From positions 19,796-83,795 of the forward strand of contig PEAD01000013.1 in the NCBI GenBank assembly GCA_002753335.1: a stretch of 64,000 bases of DNA, given 5' to 3'. Below the pieces are notes generated by a model that was given only the letters and a program-made list of their open reading frames with translations, was not told where the DNA came from and searched no databases. Below, piece by piece: positions 17,365-25,308 of the stretch. Both the position numbers and the translations under genes were made by a program. How positions within the stretch are numbered: the first letter of the stretch is position 1; each line of letters starts with the position of its first letter. The stretch is from Nitrospirae bacterium MYbin3 (GTDB lineage: Bacteria > Nitrospirota > Thermodesulfovibrionia > Thermodesulfovibrionales > Dissulfurispiraceae).

Positions 17365-18060
17365 TCATTTTGATGCTTTCAGTGCAATATCCATGTCCAA
17401 GACAAACTGCTTGGCGTATTGTTTAAAAAACTTTTTAATGGTTTCCCATTTTATTTTTCGCTCTATATATACAGGATCCGGATTGGAGTCAGCATCCGAG
17501 AAATAGACAAGCGCCTTACCTATATGGATAGGATTGACTCTTTCTTTCCCGAATCTTTTGACCGTATGATTAGCTATTTTATAAAAGGGTGTTGTTTGAA
17601 GGATAAAATACAGATCTGCAAAATCTCTCTTTGTGCCTCTTTGGATGATGGCAATCATCTTCATCGCAGCGATATCAAAAATACTGGCTATAAGCACATC
17701 TTTATATGCTATAGGGGTGACAAACGGATAGTCGTACTGAAAAAGCGAGAACTTCACCCCGTCTATATCTGCAATCAAAAAACCTTCACCCTCTGACAGA
17801 ACTCTGAAATTCAAACCAGTTTTTCTGATAGCCGAAATAAGAGAATCTGTAGAAAAATCTTTGTTTGTGAAGAAATCCAAATCCACAGACAGTCTATGTC
17901 CGATTTGTAATGAAAGCGCTGTCCCGCCTGCCAGAACCCCCTGATATTTTATAATGATGCCTTTAATCGCCCTAAAAACTTTCCATCCGTTTTTAGGCAG
18001 ACATTCTTTATGCAGTGTTGTTTTCAAACCATATATCCCAGAAATTCTTTGATTTCTCAC
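17365..18060 (-). CDS. AbiEii-family nucleotidyltransferase
   Basis: A 231-residue protein with the AbiEii/AbiGii pattern: GVLAGGTALSLQIGHRLSVD followed by LDFFTN gives the GG and DLD metal-binding core, then FDIAAMKMIAIIQRGTKRDF(A)DLYF, the family's K-x5-RG-x-KRDF-x-D motif. In AbiE systems this is the toxin, a GTP-binding nucleotidyltransferase. The upstream overlapping gene (stop at 18008) would be its partner. The ATG at 18060 overlaps by about 53 bases; a downstream TTG would reduce that. Confidence 0.82.
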   Translation of the reverse strand: MRNQRISGIYGLKTTLHKECLPKNGWKVFRAIKGIIIKYQGVLAGGTALSLQIGHRLSVDLDFFTNKDFSTDSLISAIRKTGLNFRVLSEGEGFLIADIDGVKFSLFQYDYPFVTPIAYKDVLIASIFDIAAMKMIAIIQRGTKRDFADLYFILQTTPFYKIANHTVKRFGKERVNPIHIGKALVYFSDADSNPDPVYIERKIKWETIKKFFKQYAKQFVLDMDIALKASK

Positions 18061-18391
18061 TTATTGATCTGCTCACATTAAGCACATCAAGGATTTTTTG
18101 TGCCGGATACACCTTTTGCATCCAGTTAAGGGCGTTCAGATCTCCAAGCTCCAAAATCCTTTCTATGATGTATCTGGCGTTTTTGTTGATGTTAATATTA
18201 GCAAGGCTGGTATCCCAAAACAGGCTGCGAAAACGGACCGGAACTCTTTTTGCCTCATCATTATCCCTCAGAAATTTAATGGCCTTAGGGCTGTCAACAG
18301 TGCCGAGATACTTGTGGACCACCTTTTGCCCCTCTCTTGTGACAAGGTAGGCATAGTTGCCTTTACCGATCTTTTTTATAGCCACGCTCAT
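18008..18391 (-). CDS. DUF6922-like partner of AbiEii
   Basis: A 127-residue soluble protein. Its C-terminal half (LFWDTSLANININ, RYIIERILELGD, VSRSISEKSKNFWD) resembles the DUF6922-type proteins commonly encoded just before AbiEii genes; I recall this family from context and have not verified it. The N-terminal part (KKIGKGNYAYLVTREGQKV) may be a regulatory domain. Overlap with the downstream gene implies coupled translation and a toxin-antitoxin-like arrangement, with this as the possible antitoxin or regulator. Confidence 0.6.
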   Translation of the reverse strand: MSVAIKKIGKGNYAYLVTREGQKVVHKYLGTVDSPKAIKFLRDNDEAKRVPVRFRSLFWDTSLANININKNARYIIERILELGDLNALNWMQKVYPAQKILDVLNVSRSISEKSKNFWDIWFENNTA

Positions 18392-18457
18392 GTCTAATTA
18401 TACCACATTGTTAGGTAAAACAATACAAAAAACAACAGACATGATTAATGACTGAGG

Positions 18458-18640
18458 TTACGGTTTGATATAGGCGTTCAGTCCGATGGTAACGAACTTG
18501 TCGTTCACCTTTGCTGTTGTGACTGCATTTCCACGTGTGCTGGCAACTACCAGAGTTTTGCCAGATGCTGATGGGGTAGGGGTTTCCAGATCGATTTCGA
18601 TAAAAAGCTTGTTGTCTTTAATTTCAACTTTCATTGCCAT
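18458..18640 (-). CDS. Small hypothetical protein
   Basis: A 60-residue protein starting MAMKVEIKDNKLFIEIDLE and ending VTIGLNAYIKP. No domain recognised; the beta-strand-like alternation suggests a compact small fold. AAGGAG lies 10 bases before the ATG at 18640; a second ATG two codons later is possible. It stands alone between the AbiEii pair and a secreted protein. Confidence 0.6.
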   Translation of the reverse strand: MAMKVEIKDNKLFIEIDLETPTPSASGKTLVVASTRGNAVTTAKVNDKFVTIGLNAYIKP

Positions 18641-18729
18641 GGTGTAGTTTCTCCTTGCTGGAATTATTGTTCATCTATTATATATTATCGCTTAAGCAAC
18701 TTTTTCGTTGCTGGCAAAAGGTAAAAATG

Positions 18730-19167
18730 TTATTCGATATCTATAGACTTTTTGTATTGGCACTTAAATCTTTCTTCTCTAGAAGCGAATTCATAGGTGA
18801 GTTTATTGCCTTTCAAAACCATTATTTCTGTTACGACCCCATTGTATTTCTTCTCAGGACATTTCGAGCGGGTCGTTTTATTTATAAAAATGTTTGCGGA
18901 TTTTTGATATGACCAGACATATTTGCATCCGCCTTTAACCACATCTTTGACCTTTGAAACATCCTTCATATTCATAGGCCATGTATGACGAGCTCCAAAA
19001 AGAAAAACTCTTCCCCGATTATTTTCATGGACTATCGTTTGCAGGCTTCCGGTAGGACATTTTTTAGGGCCTGAAATAAACTCATAGTCGCCTTCAAGTT
19101 CGGCCCTGACAGAATTGCACAGAAATAAAACAGACAATAAAATAGATAGGCTAAATATTTTTAGCAT
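18730..19167 (-). CDS. Exported hypothetical protein with conserved-looking cysteines
   Basis: A 145-residue protein with a signal peptide (MLKIFSLSILLSVLFLCNS, cut after VRA). The mature part has four to five cysteines (KKCPTG, GGCKYVW, SKCPEK, FKCQYK) that could form disulfides. Unrecognised. It begins 7 bases after the diguanylate cyclase stop on the same strand, so it may be co-transcribed with it. The start at 19167 is set by the signal peptide. Confidence 0.6.
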   Translation of the reverse strand: MLKIFSLSILLSVLFLCNSVRAELEGDYEFISGPKKCPTGSLQTIVHENNRGRVFLFGARHTWPMNMKDVSKVKDVVKGGCKYVWSYQKSANIFINKTTRSKCPEKKYNGVVTEIMVLKGNKLTYEFASREERFKCQYKKSIDIE

Positions 19168-19174
19168 TGTCACT

Positions 19175-20791
19175 TTAGGCTTCGGAACTAAGCACGACCC
19201 TGTTCTTACCGGTAGTTTTTGCTTTATAGAGGGCCTTGTCAGAAGAGAGGACAATATCTTTTACATTAAGCGCATCCTCAGGGCATGTAGAGACGCCGAT
19301 GCTGACGGTGACCTTAATTTTATGTACTCCTTCTTGAAAAATAGTGAGCTCTACTGTGTCTCGTATTCTCTCGGCCACATACCTGCCGCTCTTTGAGTCG
19401 CTGGCCGGCAGGATTACTCCCAGCTCTTCCCCTCCGTAGCGGAACGCAAAATCGTCTTCTCTTATTGAAGCCATGATGCATTGTGAGACCCCCTTTAGCA
19501 CGGTATCTCCTGCAACATGCCCATAGGTGTCGTTAACCTTCTTGAAATTGTCTATATCTATCATCAGTAGTGTCAGCTTGTCGCCAAACTGCTCATAGTC
19601 AACGAATTTTTTCTCTACATAGTATTTAAAGTGTCTCTTGGTATAAAGGCCGGTCAGCTCATCCGTTGTTGCCATATGGTAGAGGCGCGCATTTTCGAAT
19701 GCTATTGTTATATGTCCGGCCATGATCGTTATAAGATCGTGCTTCTGCGAATCGAAAGTCCCTGTGGTTTTTCCCACGCAAATAAGCGCCAGTAGTATGC
19801 TGTTTTTTTCGAGCGGAATGTATATCCGTTTTCTGTCCTCGGACATCTCGGTAGCAGAAAACTCTTTGCCCATCCAGCGTTTGAGGACATTCTTGAGCGG
19901 ATCTCCATCATTTATTTTTTTTCTCGTGACTTCGCTGTCTGCATTATTCCATTCGCTGGCGCTGTAATCGGAGGCGACTTTGGGTATTATGATGAAGACT
20001 TCGTCCGCATCGAGCGACTCTTTGATAATGTCCATGGTGATATGTTTCAGCTCATCCATCTCGATGGATTTGCTGAGACGTTCTATCATGTTGTAGAGGA
20101 AGGTGCGGTCCGCATTCTGGCTGATTATCTCCCGGATGTATTTATTTAAAAAAGCTGAAATGAATGGCAAGAGAAAACAGAAGCACACAAATCCTGACCC
20201 GAAAATTATAAGCTCAAGCCTGCTAATAAGTGAGTAGGTGCTTTCAAGAGACTGGTCTATTATCAGCTTGCCATTTATGCGTTGTGACTCAGGATGACAG
20301 CCGTAGCATGACTTCTCGTTATAGATCACCATTATGTTCCTGTGAATCTTTTTCCCGTCCTGTTCCAGAATTATGGTGCTCTGTGATGGGGGCTTATTGT
20401 CTTTATGGTGGCAGCCGGTGCAGGATATGTTGCTGAGCCTATCCATGGTCTGCCCGATCTCTCTTTTGTCGGATGAGTATTTGACCTTACCGCTCCTGTT
20501 TAATATGAAGGCCCTTAATATGGAACTGTTGTCTGACTTTATCTCTTCGAGCGTATTCTGGATCATTCCGGTAGTGCGCATCAGCATCAGTTTTTTGACG
20601 CTCGATTTTACGGCGTTGCCTAATTCTCTTGTTTTTACGGCGCTGTTGTTCAGCAGGTCATTGCGCAGAGTCATAACTATGAAAAACACGGTAACTGCCA
20701 TCGAAAACGACAGGATGACTATTATCCCTGCCAGTATCTTGTTTTTAAGAGGGAACAGCCAGTCTATGTCTTTCTGTCCGGAGCTTTGCAT
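19175..20791 (-). CDS. Diguanylate cyclase with periplasmic diheme c-type sensor
   Basis: A 538-residue membrane protein. Segment 1 (about 18-41) leads to a periplasmic region with two c-type heme motifs, CTGCH (124-128) and CYGCH (162-166). Segment 2 lies at about 194-214, then a GAF-like domain (about 225-375). The C-terminal GGDEF domain has a GGEEL active site (RYGGEELGVILP) and DIDNFKKVNDTYGH. It would make c-di-GMP in response to redox or a heme ligand. Heme-PAS chemoreceptors and cyclases of similar layout are known in Geobacter (family knowledge). It diverges from the chemosensory operon across 92 bases. Confidence 0.88.
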   Translation of the reverse strand: MQSSGQKDIDWLFPLKNKILAGIIVILSFSMAVTVFFIVMTLRNDLLNNSAVKTRELGNAVKSSVKKLMLMRTTGMIQNTLEEIKSDNSSILRAFILNRSGKVKYSSDKREIGQTMDRLSNISCTGCHHKDNKPPSQSTIILEQDGKKIHRNIMVIYNEKSCYGCHPESQRINGKLIIDQSLESTYSLISRLELIIFGSGFVCFCFLLPFISAFLNKYIREIISQNADRTFLYNMIERLSKSIEMDELKHITMDIIKESLDADEVFIIIPKVASDYSASEWNNADSEVTRKKINDGDPLKNVLKRWMGKEFSATEMSEDRKRIYIPLEKNSILLALICVGKTTGTFDSQKHDLITIMAGHITIAFENARLYHMATTDELTGLYTKRHFKYYVEKKFVDYEQFGDKLTLLMIDIDNFKKVNDTYGHVAGDTVLKGVSQCIMASIREDDFAFRYGGEELGVILPASDSKSGRYVAERIRDTVELTIFQEGVHKIKVTVSIGVSTCPEDALNVKDIVLSSDKALYKAKTTGKNRVVLSSEA

Positions 20792-20883
20792 TATCTGAAA
20801 AGTGTATGGGGCTTAGTTTTCATCACTATCGAAATTATATCATATGATTGTGAGGTAAAAGCATATCAAATAGTTTACGAAAA

Positions 20884-21408
20884 ATGGTATTTTATCCGAT
20901 GTCAGAAAAAACTAAAAAGAGCGATCTTATTATCGAAGAACTGAAAAAACGGCGGGCAAGAGAGAAGGTTGTTGATGTTGAAGAAGATACAGTAAAGATA
21001 GTGGTCTTTACTGTTATGAATGCCTATTATGCTTTTTATGGGGAAGATGTAAAAGAGGTGCTTATCCCTCCTGAAATATTCTATGTTCCGGGATCTCCTG
21101 AGCATATTTTGGGAGTTATAAATGTGAGGGGCGATATAGAGTCTGTGCTGAATATAAATGGTTTTCTCGGACTTCCATCTTCTGAGGTTACACAAAAAAC
21201 GCGTATAGTAATTGTTGAAAAAAACGGAGTGCGTTCCGGAATTCAGATAGACTCTGTGGAGGATGTGATAGATCTGCCTGAGTCTTCGATAAAACCGCCG
21301 TTGTGTACGCTGGATAAGAAGGCAAGGGAATTTGTGAGCGGCGAGATGGTTTATAATGGCCGGGATGTGGTTCTGCTTAATGTTGGATCTATATTCGGAA
21401 TGTTTTAG
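20884..21408 (+). CDS. cheW: CheW coupling protein
   Basis: A 174-residue protein: a charged N-terminal extension (about 1-35), then a CheW domain (IVVFTVMNAYYAFYGEDV, VPGSPEHILGVINVRGD, QKTRIVIVEKNGVRSG). CheW scaffolds the array between receptor and CheA. First gene of the chemosensory operon. Neither the ATG at 20884 nor that at 20902 has an obvious ribosome site. The order CheW, CheW-like, soluble MCP parallels FrzA, FrzB and FrzCD of Myxococcus. Confidence 0.88.
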   Translation: MVFYPMSEKTKKSDLIIEELKKRRAREKVVDVEEDTVKIVVFTVMNAYYAFYGEDVKEVLIPPEIFYVPGSPEHILGVINVRGDIESVLNINGFLGLPSSEVTQKTRIVIVEKNGVRSGIQIDSVEDVIDLPESSIKPPLCTLDKKAREFVSGEMVYNGRDVVLLNVGSIFGMF

Positions 21409-21410
21409 CT

Positions 21411-21848
21411 ATGGGTAATTCAGATGAGCACGCACAGTTTATTGATTCTCTTGAGCTCCTTCTTTTTTGCATAGATGGGATTAAGTTAGGGATAGATGCA
21501 ACTCAGATTGAGGCGTTGCTTAAAATTGAAGATGCCGAGGCCGAGGGCATTAAACTTATAAGGTTTGATGAAATCGCAGCTTTTGCAGGAAGAAAATTAT
21601 CTTATAAAGAGCCGCGACAGCTGCTTCTTAAGACCGGTGAAGCTATAATCACAGAACAGCCTTACGACATTATAAATATTGATATTGATGCAATCAGGCC
21701 GCTACCCTCTCTTTTTTGCAGCTCTCAATCTGCTGGCGGCGCTGTATGGGGAGCCGCAATACTGGATGCTGAAATTATTATGCTTGTCGATTTTTCAGGA
21801 GTTGGGTCATCGTGTGCTTTAGCGCACACATCGCAAATAGTTAACTAA
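21411..21848 (+). CDS. Divergent CheW-like protein (FrzB-like position)
   Basis: A 145-residue protein beginning 2 bases after cheW. It opens like CheW (ELLLFCIDGIKLGIDATQIEALL), but the conserved ILGVINLRG region of CheW is missing or replaced by LIRFDEIAAFAGRK. It ends in IIMLVDFSGVG. It is a degenerate CheW-type module, likely an auxiliary or specificity factor as FrzB is in Myxococcus. CheA binding is doubtful from sequence alone. Confidence 0.7.
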   Translation: MGNSDEHAQFIDSLELLLFCIDGIKLGIDATQIEALLKIEDAEAEGIKLIRFDEIAAFAGRKLSYKEPRQLLLKTGEAIITEQPYDIINIDIDAIRPLPSLFCSSQSAGGAVWGAAILDAEIIMLVDFSGVGSSCALAHTSQIVN

Positions 21849-21880
21849 ATGGCTACATTAAACATCACATAGGGGGCGAT

Positions 21881-22798
21881 ATGAGTCTTAATCTAAAATG
21901 GCTGTTCAATGCCGAAAAATTTAACGGTATTATCAAAAGAATCTCGGACATTATATCGGTAACAAGCCGTAGGGCTGATGAGATTACTCATTCTATAGAG
22001 GAGCAGTCCAATACCGCTTCGCAGCTTTCGGCGGCAGTGGCCGAGATTACCTCGACAATGGAAGAGCTGTCAGCCTCTTCTACGCAGATAGCCGAACATT
22101 CCAAGTCTGTGGTGGATATAGCTAATAAGACGTGGGAGGATACCAAGAAGGGCGCCAAGGCTGTTGAAGGCGTCATAATGAAAATGAGCGAGATAAGCAA
22201 CGACAACGAGGAAAATATAAAGGAGATTGTTGACCTTGGGAAAAAATCGAAGGAGATAACCAAGGTGATGGAGATAATTAATACAATTGCTGACCAGACA
22301 AAGCTTATAGCCTTTAATGCCGCGCTTGAGGCTGCCAGTGCAGGAGAGTCGGGCAAAAGGTTTGGGGTTGTGGCGGTAGAAATCAGAAGGCTGGCGGACA
22401 GCGTCATGGATTCGACCGAAGAAATAGCAACCAAGGTGAATGAGATACAGGAGGCTATAAACCGTCTTGTTATGAATTCTGAGAAAGGATCTAAGGGGAT
22501 ACAGGATGGAATGAGCATGTCGGCAGAGACCGCATCACTTCTGATCGATATAGTTGAAGCCGCACAGGAAACCACAACTTCGGCTAAGCAGATTTCGCTT
22601 TCAACCCAGCAGCAAAAGACCGCGAGCAATCAGGTTGTGGTTGCGTTAAGGGAGATTGTGGCAGGCACCGGGCAGACATCTAATTCAACAAGCAGAATAA
22701 TTGCTATAAGCAGGGAGATGTCGATGCTGGCAGAGGAAATGAAACGGCTGCTTGATGATTCAGGACTCAATGAATCCGGCAGTTCAGACGCGTCCTAG
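21881..22798 (+). CDS. Soluble methyl-accepting chemotaxis protein (FrzCD-like)
   Basis: A 305-residue chemoreceptor with no membrane segment and almost no sensory domain. After about 30 residues it becomes coiled-coil signalling domain. The hairpin tip is IADQTKLIAFNAALEAA followed by SAGESGKRFGVVAVEIRRLA, the CheA/CheW contact site. This is a cytoplasmic receptor, as in Frz systems, presumably sensing through partners. AGGGGG precedes the ATG. No CheR-docking pentapeptide at the C-terminus. Confidence 0.9.
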   Translation: MSLNLKWLFNAEKFNGIIKRISDIISVTSRRADEITHSIEEQSNTASQLSAAVAEITSTMEELSASSTQIAEHSKSVVDIANKTWEDTKKGAKAVEGVIMKMSEISNDNEENIKEIVDLGKKSKEITKVMEIINTIADQTKLIAFNAALEAASAGESGKRFGVVAVEIRRLADSVMDSTEEIATKVNEIQEAINRLVMNSEKGSKGIQDGMSMSAETASLLIDIVEAAQETTTSAKQISLSTQQQKTASNQVVVALREIVAGTGQTSNSTSRIIAISREMSMLAEEMKRLLDDSGLNESGSSDAS

Positions 22799-22810
22799 CG
22801 AAGAGTGGTT

Positions 22811-23836
22811 ATGAGCAAAATAAAGGTTCTTGTTGTTGATGACAGCAAACTGGCGCGTGAGATGATATCTGCTGTGCTATCCACCGACAGCGATATAGAG
22901 GTGGTTGGAGAGGCCTGCGACGGAAGTGAAGCGGTTAAAAAGGTCAGGGAGCTTAGTCCTGATATAGTTACTATGGATATAGAGATGCCGGTTATGAACG
23001 GTCTTGATGCCATAGAAAATATTATGGCCGATGCCGCTGTGCCTATACTTGTTGTTACAACCAGGGGCGACGCACAGACCGCATACGCCGCTATATCAAA
23101 AGGCGCTCTTGATATGATACAGAAGCCGGACCTGAATCCTGACAGTGCAAATGAGTTTATAGGAAAGATTAAGCTTCTTTCGAAAATAAAAGTTATTACG
23201 CATATAGGCGGAAAGCTGCACAGGGCGAATGCTTCTACGGACAGGGGGGAGCAAAAATTAAATTTCTCGGGCAGTGACAGGGTAATAGCCATAGCTTCTT
23301 CAACAGGCGGGCCGGAGGCCCTTTCGGTTGTTCTGTCTGCACTGCCTGCTAGCCTGCCATGTCCTATTACGGTGGCGCAGCACATTTCTGATGGATTTGT
23401 TGCCGGCATGGTGGAGTGGCTGAAGAAGATAATAAGGCTTAAAATAAAAGTTGCTGAGGAAGGCGATATTTTGGAGGCCGGAACTGTATATGTATCGCCG
23501 TCCGAGAAGCATATGGAAATAAGCAGCGCAAAAAGGGTTTCTTTACGGAACAGGAGCCCCAAAGACATATACAGACCTTCCTGTGATACATTGTTGTCGT
23601 CGGCTGCGCGTGTATATGGCGGCAAGAGCATAGGCGTCATACTTACAGGGATGGGCAATGACGGCCCGTTAGGAATGAAGATGATAAAAGATTCCGGCGG
23701 GGCGACCATAGCGCAGGATGCTAAGACGTCGGTGGTTTATGGGATGAACAAAGTCGCTATCGACAGCGGATGTATAGACAGTGTGCTCCCGATTGATAGT
23801 ATATCGGCCGGAATTATTAATCTGCTAAGTAAATAA
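22811..23836 (+). CDS. cheB: CheB protein-glutamate methylesterase
   Basis: A 341-residue protein with an N-terminal receiver (VLVVDDSKLAREM, phosphoacceptor in TMDIEMPVMNG) and a C-terminal methylesterase domain. The catalytic serine lies in ASSTGGPEAL, the histidine in VAQHISDGFVAGM, and the aspartate in LTGMGNDG. It removes methyl groups from receptors and deamidates glutamines. The ATG at 22811 is preferred over a GTG two codons upstream. It corresponds to FrzG, but has the full receiver. Confidence 0.94.
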   Translation: MSKIKVLVVDDSKLAREMISAVLSTDSDIEVVGEACDGSEAVKKVRELSPDIVTMDIEMPVMNGLDAIENIMADAAVPILVVTTRGDAQTAYAAISKGALDMIQKPDLNPDSANEFIGKIKLLSKIKVITHIGGKLHRANASTDRGEQKLNFSGSDRVIAIASSTGGPEALSVVLSALPASLPCPITVAQHISDGFVAGMVEWLKKIIRLKIKVAEEGDILEAGTVYVSPSEKHMEISSAKRVSLRNRSPKDIYRPSCDTLLSSAARVYGGKSIGVILTGMGNDGPLGMKMIKDSGGATIAQDAKTSVVYGMNKVAIDSGCIDSVLPIDSISAGIINLLSK

Positions 23837-23838
23837 CA

Positions 23839-25308
23839 ATGGACATTGCCCCTTTTAAAGAAATTTTAAAAGAGAGGTGCGGACTTCATTTTGAAGAGGT
23901 AAGGACCGCAAAGCTCGAGAGCGCAGTCTATGCCAGAATGTCTGACAGCGGTATTATGTCTACTGATGACTATCTGCAGAAAATATTGCACGATGCGGAC
24001 GAGTTCAATAAACTCGTCAATATGGTCACAATTAACGAAACATATTTTCTAAGGGAGCGGGCTCATCTAAAACTGCTTGTTGACCGGTTGATTCCTGAAA
24101 TGCTTAATGCCGGGCAAGATCAATCTATCAGGATACTTATCGCGGGCTGCTCTACAGGCGAGGAGCCTTATTCTATAATGATTGAGCTGTTCGAAAAATA
24201 TAAAAATTCGGCCTCTAAACTTGTATCTGTGATAGGCTTTGATATAGACACCGATGCTGTAGGAAAGGCGGTAGAAGGTGTTTACGGCCCTTCATCTTTC
24301 AGGAATATGCATGACAGTGTCAGGGATAAATATTTTGATCATGCAGGGGAAAACACTTTCAGGATTAAAGATTTTATAAAAGAATCGGTGCGTTTGCGTG
24401 TGGCGAATCTGCATGAAGAAGAATTCCCGGATGAGTTTAGCTCTGTTGACATTATTTTTTACAGGAATGTATCGATTTATTTCGACACGGATACACAGAA
24501 GAAGATATTTACCAATCTGGCCCGCTTGCTAAAAAAAGGAGGCTATCTTTTTGTAAGCGCCACAGAGACGTTTGCCCATAATATCGGGGTATTGAGCTTA
24601 GTGGAACTTGATGGATCCTTCCTCTATCATAAAGGGGATATTATAGCTATTGAAGACAGAAGGAAGCGGTCCAGAACTATTTCTGAGCCTGCACCCTCTG
24701 CTGCTCCGGTAAAAAATAATTTTTCGAGCGGACAGCTTAGTGCTGCTCTGCATCAGTTTACCGAAAAATTTGGAACGGATAAGCGTGCATCTCATGACCT
24801 GTTTGATAAGGCTTTATCATTTGCAAAAGACAAGCAGTACGAGAAAGCGGTTGCAGAACTGGACCGGCTGATAAGCCATGAGCCTTCTTTTGCAAAGGCG
24901 TATATACTCAAGGCAGGCGTGCTGATAAACATGAAAAGGCTGGATGAGGCGTGCGATAGCTGTCTTAAATGCATTGATTTTGAAAAGTGGTGTCTTGAGG
25001 CCTATCTGCTGCTGGGCTTTATAGCAAAGATAAAAAATGATAATGACACCGCGCTCAGGAGATTTAAAGATGCGCTGTATATCGAGTCTTCATGCTGGCT
25101 GGCCCATTTTTATATGGCAGAGATTTACAACCTGATAGGAGAAAAAAACAGCTCCTGCCGTGAGTATGAAATAACAGAGAAGCTCCTTGAAAAAGGGAAT
25201 ACCGGCGATCACGGCATAAATTATTTTCCTATTTATTTTGACAGGGAGCAGATGACACATCTTTGCAGGCATAACATAACAAAACTAAAGGGGATTAAGG
25301 CGGCTTAA
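23839..25308 (+). CDS. cheR: CheR methyltransferase with C-terminal TPRs
   Basis: A 489-residue protein. An N-terminal CheR helical domain is followed by a SAM-binding methyltransferase core (ILIAGCSTGEEPYSIM, RNVSIYFD). The last ~170 residues are tetratricopeptide repeats (KAYILKAGVLINMKRLDEA and similar). TPR-fused CheR proteins such as FrzF methylate receptors lacking a docking pentapeptide, matching the soluble MCP here. It starts 2 bases after cheB and shares one base with cheA (TAATG). Confidence 0.93.
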   Translation: MDIAPFKEILKERCGLHFEEVRTAKLESAVYARMSDSGIMSTDDYLQKILHDADEFNKLVNMVTINETYFLRERAHLKLLVDRLIPEMLNAGQDQSIRILIAGCSTGEEPYSIMIELFEKYKNSASKLVSVIGFDIDTDAVGKAVEGVYGPSSFRNMHDSVRDKYFDHAGENTFRIKDFIKESVRLRVANLHEEEFPDEFSSVDIIFYRNVSIYFDTDTQKKIFTNLARLLKKGGYLFVSATETFAHNIGVLSLVELDGSFLYHKGDIIAIEDRRKRSRTISEPAPSAAPVKNNFSSGQLSAALHQFTEKFGTDKRASHDLFDKALSFAKDKQYEKAVAELDRLISHEPSFAKAYILKAGVLINMKRLDEACDSCLKCIDFEKWCLEAYLLLGFIAKIKNDNDTALRRFKDALYIESSCWLAHFYMAEIYNLIGEKNSSCREYEITEKLLEKGNTGDHGINYFPIYFDREQMTHLCRHNITKLKGIKAA

